From assembly GCA_034666665.1 (NCBI GenBank), contig JAXDLK010000095.1, forward strand, positions 1 through 33,499: a DNA stretch of 33,499 nt, read 5' to 3'. Under the pieces are notes generated by a model that saw nothing but the letters and a program-made list of their open reading frames with translations, made no database searches and had not been told where the DNA came from. The translations under genes were made by a program, and so were the position numbers. The DNA is from JAXDLK01 sp034666665 (GTDB lineage: Bacteria > Desulfobacterota > Binatia > JACPRU01). Position 1 is the stretch's first letter, and the number at the start of each line of letters is the position of its first letter. Shown here in pieces: positions 23,078-30,883 of this stretch.

Positions 23078-23824
23078 ATGCGAGGAAAGAACGTTTGCAG
23101 GGTTCTGCTGGTCGGCTGCTGGATCGCACTGGCGTACGACCCGCCGCTGCACGCGGCCACACACGGCGTCTCGCCGGAGGCGCGGGCGGCGGTCGATCAC
23201 GTGCTCACCACGACGCGGTCCGTGCGGCGGCGCCTCGACCTCGAGCGTCCGGTCGAGCCCAAGGTGATCGAGGAAGCGATCGACATCGCCGTACAGGCGC
23301 CGACGGGCTCGAACGTCCAGGGCTGGCACTTCCTGGTGGTGACGGATCCCGCGGCCAAGAAGGAGATCGCCGCGCTCTACCGCAAGGCGGCAGACGTCTA
23401 CCGCAGCCGCCGCCCGCAGTTTCCCGAGGGGGATCCGCGGCGGGCACAGCAGGACCGTATGGTGGCATCCGGGGTGCACCTCTATCAGCACATGCACGAG
23501 GTGCCGGCGATCGTCTTCTTCGGGATCGACGGACGGGTGGAGAAGGAGCCGCCGGCGACCCAGGCGGCGACCTACGGCTCGGTCCTTCCCGCGGCCTGGT
23601 CGTTCATGCTGGCACTCCGCGCCCGCGGCGTGGGGGCCACGTGGACGACCCTGGCGCTGAATCAGGAGCGCGAGCTCGCCAAGCTGCTGCGAATCCCCGA
23701 CACCATCACGCTCGGCGTGATGATGCCGATCGCCTACTACAAGGGTTCGGACTTCAAGCCCGCTCCGCGGCTTCCCGCGCGCGAACGGACGTACTGGAAC
23801 TCCTGGGGGAAGAAGCGGCCGTGA
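23078..23824 (+). CDS. nitroreductase-family flavoprotein with N-terminal signal
   Basis: FMN-dependent NAD(P)H nitroreductase superfamily, 248 aa from ATG 23078 with AAGGAG eight bases upstream. The core matches: TTRSVRRRLDLERPVEPKVIEEAIDIAVQAPTGSNVQGWHFLVV carries the FMN-phosphate RSxR and the P-x-G-x-N-x-Q-x-W-x-F motif (about residues 46-89), then LPAAWSFMLALRARGVGATW. The N-terminus (VCRVLLVGCWIALAY, then PPLHAATHG) looks like a Sec signal or signal anchor. LVGC at 11-14 resembles a lipobox, although the hydrophobic stretch before it is short. Exported members are unusual because FMN is normally bound in the cytoplasm. Substrate unknown. Confidence 0.88.
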   Translation: MRGKNVCRVLLVGCWIALAYDPPLHAATHGVSPEARAAVDHVLTTTRSVRRRLDLERPVEPKVIEEAIDIAVQAPTGSNVQGWHFLVVTDPAAKKEIAALYRKAADVYRSRRPQFPEGDPRRAQQDRMVASGVHLYQHMHEVPAIVFFGIDGRVEKEPPATQAATYGSVLPAAWSFMLALRARGVGATWTTLALNQERELAKLLRIPDTITLGVMMPIAYYKGSDFKPAPRLPARERTYWNSWGKKRP

Positions 23825-23829
23825 AAGCG

Positions 23830-24978
23830 CCGTCCAGATTGAATCAAAGTGACACCCGTCCGTCTAACGTGGCATGGGACGACGGATGGTTGTGGCATTG
23901 ACCGCGAAACAGCGACGCGAGGTGGAACAGTTGGTGGCGCGAGCGAGTGAGTCCGCACAGGTGGTGCGGCGCGCACAGGTCGTGCTGTGGAGCGCGGATG
24001 GGGTCGCGGGCGCGGAGATTTCACGGCGCCTGTATCTGTCGGCGGAGGCGGTATCACGGATTCGGCGGAGGTTTCTCGAGAGTGGCGTTGCGGGACTGGC
24101 GACCCGGCCGAAGGCCGGACGCAAGGACCACGCAGTCCCTGCGGCGACGATTGAGCGCGTGGTGGACCTGGCGATGTCGCCGCCGCCGGCGGGGCGCAGT
24201 CGCTGGACGACCCGGCTGCTCGCCAACGAGGTCGGCCTCACGAGCGGGTGCGTATCCGACCTGTTGCGTCGCCACGGGCTCAAGCCGCATCGGGTGCGGA
24301 CATACAAGGTGAGCCGCGATCCCGCTTTCGCCGCGAAAGTTCGCGACGTGGTGGGACTCTACCTCAATCCCCCTGAGCACGCGGTGGTGCTCAGCGTCGA
24401 CGAGAAGACGTCGATCCAGGCTTTGGAGCGCACGCAACGGCCTTTGCCGCTGCGCACGGGACGGGCCACACGGCACACACACGACTACAAGCGCCACGGC
24501 GTCGTGGATCTGTATGCCGCGCTGGAAGTCGCCACCGGCCAAGTCACGCACCGCCTGAGCGCCACCCATACCGCGGCTGACTTCTTGGCCTTCATGCGGA
24601 AGGTCGTGCGCGCGTATCCAGGCCACGAGCTGCACGTCATCCTGGACAACTCCTCGTCCCACGGCACCCCCGAAGTGCGGGCCTGGCTCGCGCAGCATCC
24701 GCAGGTGCACTTCCACTACACGCCGACCAGTGCCTCGTGGCTCAACCAAGTCGAGGGCTTCTTCGGCATCCTCGGCAAACAGTCGCTCAGCGTGACGGAC
24801 TTCTATTCGACACGCGCACTGCGCGAGCATCTTGCCGCGTACATGCGCGTGTGGAACCGCAACCCGACACCATTCGCGTGGACGAAGCCCGCCCGCGCGA
24901 TCATCCGTTCACACCGTCAGATGCTTGAGCGTATCTCGACGGCGGTGCACTAGTGGACTCTGACAGCAACATCGACAG
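23830..24978 (+). mobile_element. IS630-family insertion sequence
   Basis: An intact IS630-type transposase gene sits 49 bases after the nitroreductase stop. Candidate imperfect inverted repeats flank it: CCGTCCAGATTGAATC... at 23830-23855 and GTGGACTCTGACAGCAA... at 24953-24978. They share GTG, ACT, TGA and CAA blocks but need a gap and several mismatches. The flanking TA target duplication expected for IS630 could not be placed, so the exact ends are uncertain. The element ends beside REP-like repeats. Confidence 0.55.
23874..24953 (+). CDS. IS630-family DDE transposase
   Basis: Catalyses cut-and-paste transposition into TA sites. The 359 aa contain an N-terminal winged or helix-turn-helix region (GAEISRRLYLSAEAVSRIRRRF, about residues 46-67), a second HTH (ANEVGLTSGCVSDLLRRHGLKPHRV, about 117-141), and the catalytic triad Asp176 (SVDEKTS), Asp258 (LDNSSSH) and Glu294 (NQVEGFFG), with the IS630 hallmark SWLNQVE. 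A second in-frame ATG at residue 5 (MVVALTAKQR) is a possible start. The frame is intact, so the element may be active or recently inserted. There is no trace of an interrupted gene on either side. Confidence 0.95.
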   Translation: MGRRMVVALTAKQRREVEQLVARASESAQVVRRAQVVLWSADGVAGAEISRRLYLSAEAVSRIRRRFLESGVAGLATRPKAGRKDHAVPAATIERVVDLAMSPPPAGRSRWTTRLLANEVGLTSGCVSDLLRRHGLKPHRVRTYKVSRDPAFAAKVRDVVGLYLNPPEHAVVLSVDEKTSIQALERTQRPLPLRTGRATRHTHDYKRHGVVDLYAALEVATGQVTHRLSATHTAADFLAFMRKVVRAYPGHELHVILDNSSSHGTPEVRAWLAQHPQVHFHYTPTSASWLNQVEGFFGILGKQSLSVTDFYSTRALREHLAAYMRVWNRNPTPFAWTKPARAIIRSHRQMLERISTAVH

Positions 24979-24990
24979 TTCCTCTCTTCC

Positions 24991-25110
24991 ACCTCTCCCC
25001 TGCGGGGAGAGGTCGGCGCGCATGCGCCGGGAGAGGGGCGGCTAGTACGCCGCGACGATCACCCCTCTCTCGCGCCTTCGGCGCGGTCTCTCCCCTCGCA
25101 GGGGAGAGAC
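24991..25110. repeat. inverted pair of REP-like palindromic elements
   Basis: Unit 1 (24991-25036): a perfect 10-bp stem ACCTCTCCCC/GGGGAGAGGT (24991-25000, 25004-25013), then a 6-bp CGGCGC/GCGCCG stem (25014-25019, 25024-25029), then GGAGAGGGG. Unit 2 (about 25062-25110), inverted: CCCCTCTC, then CGCGCC/GGCGCG (25071-25076, 25080-25085), then a perfect 10-bp GTCTCTCCCC/GGGGAGAGAC (25086-25095, 25101-25110). The two units are head to head around a 25-base spacer, the layout of a BIME. Located between the IS630 transposase and the acyl-CoA ligase stop, so it may also act as the 3' end of the large minus-strand operon. Confidence 0.8.
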
Positions 25111-25144
25111 GAGGGAAAAAACTTCCGTTCGACTGTACAATCAA

Positions 25145-26695
25145 CTACCCGCCGAACTGCTGCTTCAGGTCCTTCTTCAGCACCTTGCCGAGCGGGTTCT
25201 TCGGCAGGTCCTGCAGGAAGAAGATCTTCTCGGGCTTCTTGAAGCTCGCGAGCCGCTGGCGGCAGTGCTCGACCACGTCGTCCTCGGAGACGCCGCTGCC
25301 CGGCTTCCGCACCACCGCCGCACCGACGATCTGCCCCCACTCCTCGCTCGGCAGCGCGAACACCGCCGCCTCGTCGAGATCCGGATGCGAGTGCAGCACC
25401 GCCTCCACCTCGGCCGGCGCGATGTTCTCGCCGCCTCGGATGATCATGTCGTCCTTGCGACCGGCGAGATAGATGTAGCCTTCCTCGTCCACCCAGCCCA
25501 TGTCGCGCGTGCGCAGCCACCCGCCCTCGACGGCGGCCATCGCGGTGCCCTCGGCGGTGGCGTAGCCCTTCATGATCCGCGCCGTGCGGATGGCGATCTC
25601 GCCGACCTGGCCCGCCGGCAGAGGTTCCCCGTCGTCGTCGAGCACCCTGAACTCCACGTCCGGCAGCGGCTTGCCGATGGAGGTCAGCCGCCGGAGCTTT
25701 TTCTCGACGTCCTCGGCGGTGCCGTCGAGCCGGTGATCGTCCGGCCCGAGGATCGTCAGCGTCGACGTCGTCTCGGTCTGCCCGTACGCGTTGACGAAGC
25801 CGACGTGCCGGGGGAAGCGCGCGATCGCGCGCCGGATCACCGGCAACGGCATCTGCGCGCCACCGTACGACAGGTTCGTCAAGCTCGAGAGATCGGCGGC
25901 GGCGAAGTCCGGGTGATCGACGATCTGCTTCAGCATCGTCGGGACCACCATCGCGTGAGTGACGCGCTCGCGCGCCACCATGGCCAGCCACTCGGTGGCG
26001 TCGAACTGCGGCATCACCACCATGCGGCGCCCGGACCACATGGTCGTCATCATCTGGGCGGTGCCGGCGATGTGGTAGAACGGCACCGACACGAGCGCGG
26101 TACCGCGGTCGGTCCCGTCGGCCAGCTCGGTCGTGTTCGTGACGTACGCGGTGAAGTCGCCGTGCGTGAGCATCACGCCCTTCGGCAGGCTGGTCGTGCC
26201 GCTCGTGTACATGAGGATCGAGACGTCCGTCTCGTCGACCTCCGCATCCTCCGCTTCCTCCTCGCCGGCGAAGAGGTCGTCGTAACGGAGCCAGCCCGGG
26301 CGCTCGAAGCCGTAGGCGACGACGGTCTCCACCGTCGGGCAGTTGCCGCGGATGCCGTCGAGCAGGTCCGCATAGCGATCGCCGACGAAGATCGTCTTCG
26401 TCTTGGCCGCGGCGATCATGTACTCGAGCTCCGGCGGCTTCGCGCGGTAGTTCAGCGGGACGTAGGTCGCGCCGGTGATGGCGGTCGCGTAGTACGTTTC
26501 GACCACCTCGGCGGTGTTCGTCGACAGCACCGCGACCACCTCGCCGCGATCGACGCCGAGCCGGCGCAGGGCTGCGGCGAGCCTGCGCGCGCGACCGGAA
26601 AGCTCGCCGTAGGTGAGGCGGCGGGACGCGGAGACCAGGATCTCCTGGTCCGGAAGCATCGAGGCGGGGATGCTCAGGAAGTTCGCGGTGTTCAT
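25145..26695 (-). CDS. AMP-forming acyl-CoA ligase (long-chain type)
   Basis: Activates a carboxylic acid to its acyl-adenylate and then CoA thioester. The 516-aa protein has the adenylate-forming motifs in order: LMYTSGTTSLPKGVMLTH (about residues 161-178), FVNAYGQTETTST, GWLRTRDMGWVDEEGYIYLAGRKDD, IIRGGENIAPAEVE, and the C-terminal lysine in NPLGKVLKK. Start ATG 26695 overlaps the stop of the upstream crotonase gene as ATGA, with AGAGGG upstream. Last gene of the operon. With an enoyl-CoA hydratase-like partner it suggests fatty-acid or related acid breakdown; the exact substrate cannot be read from sequence. Confidence 0.93.
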   Translation of the reverse strand: MNTANFLSIPASMLPDQEILVSASRRLTYGELSGRARRLAAALRRLGVDRGEVVAVLSTNTAEVVETYYATAITGATYVPLNYRAKPPELEYMIAAAKTKTIFVGDRYADLLDGIRGNCPTVETVVAYGFERPGWLRYDDLFAGEEEAEDAEVDETDVSILMYTSGTTSLPKGVMLTHGDFTAYVTNTTELADGTDRGTALVSVPFYHIAGTAQMMTTMWSGRRMVVMPQFDATEWLAMVARERVTHAMVVPTMLKQIVDHPDFAAADLSSLTNLSYGGAQMPLPVIRRAIARFPRHVGFVNAYGQTETTSTLTILGPDDHRLDGTAEDVEKKLRRLTSIGKPLPDVEFRVLDDDGEPLPAGQVGEIAIRTARIMKGYATAEGTAMAAVEGGWLRTRDMGWVDEEGYIYLAGRKDDMIIRGGENIAPAEVEAVLHSHPDLDEAAVFALPSEEWGQIVGAAVVRKPGSGVSEDDVVEHCRQRLASFKKPEKIFFLQDLPKNPLGKVLKKDLKQQFGG

Positions 26696-27453
26696 CTCGA
26701 GCCCTCTCGTTCGCGTCCGCCCGATCCGACCCTGCCGACTCTGGCCGCCACCCGTCTCTCACGCGCGAGCGCCGCTTCGAGCGGCAGGTCGAGACCGCGG
26801 ATCACCAGTTCCTTCGTCGCCGCTGCCAACCGACCGTCGATTTCGGCGAGAGACCGCGCCAGCCGGTCGGCCTCCCGAGCGAATCGTTCGGCAGGTACGA
26901 CGGCGCCGACCATCCCTATACGGCGGGCCTCGCGAGCGTCAATCGTCGCGCCGGCGAGCACCATCGACAGCGCTCGCCCGAGGCCGATCATCCGCGGCGC
27001 CGTCTGGGTGCCGACGACGCCGGGAATCATGCCGAGTGCGGTCTCGGGGAGCGAGAAGACGGCGTTCGCCGCGGCGATCCGGAAGTCGCAGAGGAGCGCC
27101 ATCTCCATCCCGCTGCCCGCCGCGTGGCCGTGCACGGCGGCGATCGTCAGCTGGGGCAGCGAGTGGAGCAGCCCCCAGACGTCGCGGCGCCAGCGCACCT
27201 CGCGGGCGACCACCGGCGACGGTGCGGAGCCGAACTCGCGAACGTCGCCGCCGGAACAGAACGCGCGACCTCGTCCGGCGAGCAGCACCACGCGGAGCGA
27301 CGGGTCGTCGCGGACCGCGGAGAGCGCCGTGTAGAGGTCGTCGCGCATCTCCATGTCGTAGGCGTTCAGCCGCTCCGGCCGGTTGAGCGTCACCCGCGCG
27401 ATCGCACCGTCTCGCGCGAAGAGGATCGTGCGGTACGGGCTCACCGCTCCCAC
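26692..27453 (-). CDS. enoyl-CoA hydratase/isomerase family protein
   Basis: Crotonase superfamily, 253 aa. It has the usual N-terminus (ARVTLNRPERLNAYDMEM), the oxyanion-hole segments GRGRAFCSGGDVREF and VHGHAAGSGMEMALLCDFRIA, and FSLPETALGMIPGVVGTQ, which keeps the first catalytic Glu (in PET). The second Glu, in the helix after that block, appears replaced: the position in GRALSMVLAG carries Ser. It could be a hydratase relative or another acyl-CoA enzyme. GTG at 27453 is used here; GTG at 27444, which overlaps the amidohydrolase stop as GTGA, is equally plausible. Stop overlaps the acyl-CoA ligase start. Confidence 0.9.
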   Translation of the reverse strand: MGAVSPYRTILFARDGAIARVTLNRPERLNAYDMEMRDDLYTALSAVRDDPSLRVVLLAGRGRAFCSGGDVREFGSAPSPVVAREVRWRRDVWGLLHSLPQLTIAAVHGHAAGSGMEMALLCDFRIAAANAVFSLPETALGMIPGVVGTQTAPRMIGLGRALSMVLAGATIDAREARRIGMVGAVVPAERFAREADRLARSLAEIDGRLAAATKELVIRGLDLPLEAALARERRVAARVGRVGSGGREREGSR

Positions 27454-28886
27454 GCGACCTCACCGGCGATCACGGTCGCCTGGATCTCGATGCCGCCGAT
27501 CTCCTCCGCCGGACATTCCGTCGGATCCCCCGTGAGCACCGCGAGATCGGCGGCGAACCCCGGAGCGATGCGGCCGAGGAGCGTCTCGTCGCCGCCGGCG
27601 CTGGCCCCTCCCCGCGTATGCGCGGCGAGCGCGGCCGTGCCATCGATCTTCTCGTCGGCTGCGATGGTGACGCCGGCGCGCGTCCGTCTCTCGCCCGCCG
27701 CGCGGATGTTCGCGAGCGGATGCGGCGAGGCGATCGGCGCATCGGAGCCGAACGCGAGGCGGACGCCGGCAGCGAGCAGCGAACGCAGCGGATAGAGCCA
27801 CGGCCACTGATCGGCATCCACCTCGGAGCGGTACTTGTCGCCGAACTCGAAGAGAAACGCGGGATGGGTCACGACCGTGGCTCCGACCTCGGCGAGACCG
27901 GCGGCCAGTGGTGGGGGACAGAGCGAAGCATGCTCGACCCGATGACGTCCGGGGACCGAGCGCAGGACGTCGAGTGCGACGGAGATCGCCGCCGGCTCGA
28001 CCGCGTGGATCGCCAGACGCGAGCCGGCGTTCGCCGCCTGCACCGCGCGCTCGCGAAGACCGGCCGGCTCTCCGCTCTCCGGAACCACGAGCTTCACGCC
28101 CGCCTGCCGGAAAAAGGCGTCATCGTCGCCGGGCGCCTTCTCCTCGATCGAACCGGCGAACACCCGCACCCGCTGCCGGATCGAGCCGCCCCGGACGAGC
28201 CGGCGCAGGAGATCGATGCTGTCCGCGGGCGCGTCTGCCGTGGGGTCGTGGAAGGTCGTGATGCCGCGGCGGAGAAGTCGGCTCGATTCCGCGGCGGCGG
28301 AATCCGCGACGTCGCGATCGTCGGGTTCGCCGGTGACGATCGGCGGCAGCCGGTCGTGAGGCTCGTGAACGAGACCATCGGCGACCGTCGCCCTGCCCAG
28401 CGCCGCGAACGCCAGCGAGCTCAGCACCGCTGCATGGCCGGTTCGATGGAGCAGCCTCACCGGATTGCGCGGAGCCGCCCGATCGAGCTCGCCGCGGTTC
28501 GGATGCCGCCCTTCGGCCAGGAAGAACTCGTCGTAGCCGAAGCCGCGGATCCATTCTCCCGCCGGACGGTCCCCCGCCGCGTCGGCGATGCGGGCGAGCA
28601 GGTCGTCGATGGTGGCGCACGCACCGGCGGAGCAATCCACCTCCCGAGAGCGGCGGAGGAGCGCGAGAAAATGCAGATGGGCATCGACGAACCCGGGGAC
28701 GACCGTCGTCCCGGGACCGCCGAGGACCCGCGTGCGGCCGGTACGCTCCGCGAGCACGTCGCGTGTCTCGCCCACGCGAACGATGCGACCGGCGGAGACG
28801 GCGATCGCCTCGGCAGCCGGGCAGCGCGGATCGCCGGTCAAGACGCGACCGACGACGATCAGGTCCGCGTCCGCCCGGCCGTGCAA
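27441..28886 (-). CDS. metal-dependent amidohydrolase (YtcJ-like)
   Basis: Amidohydrolase superfamily, 481 aa. It has the N-terminal beta-sandwich (LIVVGRVLTGDP, GRIVRVGE), the metal-binding VPGFVDAHLHF (His-x-His), later histidines in LAIHAVEPAA and RVEHASL, and the catalytic Asp in AFGSDAPIASPHPL, followed by the returning sandwich strands (GRIAPGFAADLAVLTGD). Family members hydrolyse amides or related bonds; the substrate here is unknown. The start appears to be TTG at 28886, one base after the desulforedoxin stop. No ATG or GTG lies in frame nearby and no Shine-Dalgarno is evident. It overlaps the next gene by 4-13 bases. Confidence 0.9.
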   Translation of the reverse strand: MHGRADADLIVVGRVLTGDPRCPAAEAIAVSAGRIVRVGETRDVLAERTGRTRVLGGPGTTVVPGFVDAHLHFLALLRRSREVDCSAGACATIDDLLARIADAAGDRPAGEWIRGFGYDEFFLAEGRHPNRGELDRAAPRNPVRLLHRTGHAAVLSSLAFAALGRATVADGLVHEPHDRLPPIVTGEPDDRDVADSAAAESSRLLRRGITTFHDPTADAPADSIDLLRRLVRGGSIRQRVRVFAGSIEEKAPGDDDAFFRQAGVKLVVPESGEPAGLRERAVQAANAGSRLAIHAVEPAAISVALDVLRSVPGRHRVEHASLCPPPLAAGLAEVGATVVTHPAFLFEFGDKYRSEVDADQWPWLYPLRSLLAAGVRLAFGSDAPIASPHPLANIRAAGERRTRAGVTIAADEKIDGTAALAAHTRGGASAGGDETLLGRIAPGFAADLAVLTGDPTECPAEEIGGIEIQATVIAGEVAWER

Positions 28887-28887
28887 C

Positions 28888-29028
28888 TCAGTCGGAGGAC
28901 GGAAGCGGCTTCGCCTCCTTGAGCTTCATCTCCTGGCCGCAGCAGTTCGCGGTGCCGCCGCCGGCCTTGTTGCAGAGGATCTCGGTTCCGCAGGTCTCGC
29001 AGACGTAACGCTTTCCGAGCTGGGGCAT
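28888..29028 (-). CDS. desulforedoxin-like protein (copy 2)
   Basis: 46 aa, paralogous to the protein at 22026-22145: Cys10-x-x-Cys13 in YVCETCGTEI and adjacent Cys29-Cys30 in GTANCCGQEM, plus an extra Cys19 and a longer polar tail. The shared N-termini (MP, QLGK-YVC) show that the two are related. Probably an Fe(Cys)4 protein like desulforedoxin; Zn is possible. ATG at 29028 has AGGAG eight bases upstream, one of the better ribosome sites here. It lies 20 bases after ygfZ and 1 base before the amidohydrolase TTG, inside the seven-gene operon. Confidence 0.85.
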   Translation of the reverse strand: MPQLGKRYVCETCGTEILCNKAGGGTANCCGQEMKLKEAKPLPSSD

Positions 29029-29048
29029 GTTCGTGGCTCCTGTTCGAC

Positions 29049-30134
29049 TCAGTGCTTGGGGATGAAAGGCAAACGGGCGACCTCGCTCGAGATGCCGCCC
29101 GCGCGGACGCCGATCTCGAGTCGCGTCCCCGGCTCCATCGCTTCCTTTTTCACATATCCGAAGCCGATCGATGAGCCGAGTGCCGGCGAAAACGCCGCGC
29201 TCGTGAGGCGTCCGACCTCGGCGCCGTCTTTGTGGAGAGGGGTCCCACGGGCTGGCGGCTGATCGGAATCGATTCTCAGACCGACGCGTCGCCGGTTCAC
29301 GTGGCCGCGCGAGCTCACCCGCTCCACCGTCTCCTGTCCGAGGTAGCACCCTTTCGTGAAGCTGATCGAGGGCTCGAGCGAGGCCTCGAGCGCCAGGTGA
29401 GAATCGTCGAAATCGATCCCGGGGCACGGCACCCCCGCCTCGAGGCGGAGCACGTCGAGCACGATCGTTCCCGCGAGGCCGAGACCGACCGGCTCGCCTG
29501 CATCGCGAAGCGCCTGCCAGAGCTCGGCGCCGCCCTCGCGGGGACAGGCGAGCACGAAACCGCCGCCGACCGTCCAGTCCGCGCGCGCGACGTGAAGCCA
29601 TCGGCCGTTCCACGAGACGGTGGCGTGATCGAGCTCGGCAGCGAGCGGCGGCACGTCCGCGACGAGTCGGGCGAGTACTTCCGCCGCGCGCGGGCCTTGC
29701 AGGCCGAGGATCGCGTCGTCTCCCCGATCCTCCAGCTCCACCTCGTCGGCGATCAGGTACTTCTCGAGGTGAGCACGCGCCGCCTCGACGAAGCGACGGT
29801 CGAGGTCGAGCAGCAGATCGTCCTCGCGGCAGAAGATCCGGAGATCCGTGACGACCTTGCTCTGCTCCGTCAGGAGCGACGACCAGCACCCGGTCCCCGG
29901 CCGGAGCGCGAGCACGTCGTTCGTAGTCAGCGCATGGAGGAAGGTCGCGCGATCGGGACCGGTGGCGGCGACCCGCGCACGGAACGACAGGTCGAAGAGA
30001 CCGGCCGCGGTCCGTGCCGCGTCGTATTCGGCGCGCGGGTCGCCGAACTGCTCCGGCAGCTCGATGCCCCGGTCGCTCCGGAAGACGGCTCCGGCCGCTG
30101 CCTCCAGATCGCGAAACGGGCTCGGCTCGCTCAT
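29049..30134 (-). CDS. ygfZ: YgfZ/GcvT-domain protein (folate-dependent Fe-S protein factor)
   Basis: 361 aa from ATG 30134. The fold is that of the GcvT aminomethyltransferase, but the C-terminal SFTKGCYLGQETVERVSSRGHVNRR (Cys in KGCYxGQE) is the YgfZ/IBA57 signature. These proteins assist folate-dependent assembly or repair of certain Fe-S enzymes, including tRNA thiomethylation by MiaB in E. coli. Other segments: AGLFDLSFRARVAATGPDRATFLHALTTND, and TEQSKVVTDLRIF. The start overlaps the stop of the preceding subunit gene as ATGA, and the longer same-frame extension upstream was not used. Next comes desulforedoxin copy 2, a second iron-related protein. Confidence 0.9.
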   Translation of the reverse strand: MSEPSPFRDLEAAAGAVFRSDRGIELPEQFGDPRAEYDAARTAAGLFDLSFRARVAATGPDRATFLHALTTNDVLALRPGTGCWSSLLTEQSKVVTDLRIFCREDDLLLDLDRRFVEAARAHLEKYLIADEVELEDRGDDAILGLQGPRAAEVLARLVADVPPLAAELDHATVSWNGRWLHVARADWTVGGGFVLACPREGGAELWQALRDAGEPVGLGLAGTIVLDVLRLEAGVPCPGIDFDDSHLALEASLEPSISFTKGCYLGQETVERVSSRGHVNRRRVGLRIDSDQPPARGTPLHKDGAEVGRLTSAAFSPALGSSIGFGYVKKEAMEPGTRLEIGVRAGGISSEVARLPFIPKH

Positions 30135-30883
30135 CGACTGCGCCGTTCGTTCGAGGATGCCGCAGCGGCGGCCGGTGCTCCCGGATGTTGCAGCAGCTCC
30201 TGCCACGGCGTCTGGATCGGCTCTTCACCGCTCATCTGCCGCGGCGTGTAAGCGCCGAGACGGTGGCTCGGGCCGGGGTACCCGGCAACCTTCCAGCCTG
30301 CGTACTCGCGATTGCCGCCGTACTCCGGATCGGCGAGGTAACCGTAGACGACGTGCAGCCGAGCGATCTCGAAGAACGTCGTCGGATCCCCGGCGGCCGG
30401 CGGCCACCCTTCGACCTTCCCCGACTCGAGCGCCGACAGCAGCTGGTCCTGCTTCGCGGCCTCGAGCCCGACGAAGGCGGCGCCGAAGAGTCTCTTCGAC
30501 ACCGCTTCCAGCGCCGGGAGCCCCGACAGGTAGACCTCGCGGAACCGCTCGTCCTCGCGTCCGAGCGCGCGCTCGACGAATACCAGCGCGCCCGCCTCCA
30601 CTGCTCCGGGCTGACCGTCGGCGGGAAGTATGCGTGCGGCGACCGCCTCGAACGTCTTGCGCTCGGCGTCGCCGAGGCGGAACGGCGGTTCCGCTTCCCC
30701 CGGCTTCGGCGCCTTCGCGGCATTCGCGCCCTTCGGAGCTTTCGCCGACTTGGCGGTCTTCGGAGTCTCGCGAGGTTTGCGGGTCTTGGCAGCCGCGTCG
30801 TGGAGCCCCCACCAGAGCGATCCACCGAACACCGTCCCCAAGACGAGGAGAGCCCGTCGCGTGAGATCGATCGGCGAGCTCAT
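30131..30883 (-). CDS. Tat-exported gluconate 2-dehydrogenase subunit 3-like protein
   Basis: 250 aa from ATG 30883. A twin-arginine signal peptide is clear: LTRRALLVLGTVFGG near residues 7-21, followed by SLWWGL and DAAAKT. A Lys/Ala/Pro linker (about 34-60) leads to the subunit-3 domain (FRLGDAERKTFEAVAARILP, GALVFVERALG, YGYLADPEYGGNREYAGWKVAGYPG). This small subunit usually carries the Tat signal for a GMC dehydrogenase that has none, moving the folded complex to the periplasm. Its start overlaps the GMC stop as ATGA. No cytochrome c subunit gene lies next to it, so the electron acceptor of the complex is not evident. Confidence 0.9.
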   Translation of the reverse strand: MSSPIDLTRRALLVLGTVFGGSLWWGLHDAAAKTRKPRETPKTAKSAKAPKGANAAKAPKPGEAEPPFRLGDAERKTFEAVAARILPADGQPGAVEAGALVFVERALGREDERFREVYLSGLPALEAVSKRLFGAAFVGLEAAKQDQLLSALESGKVEGWPPAAGDPTTFFEIARLHVVYGYLADPEYGGNREYAGWKVAGYPGPSHRLGAYTPRQMSGEEPIQTPWQELLQHPGAPAAAAASSNERRSR

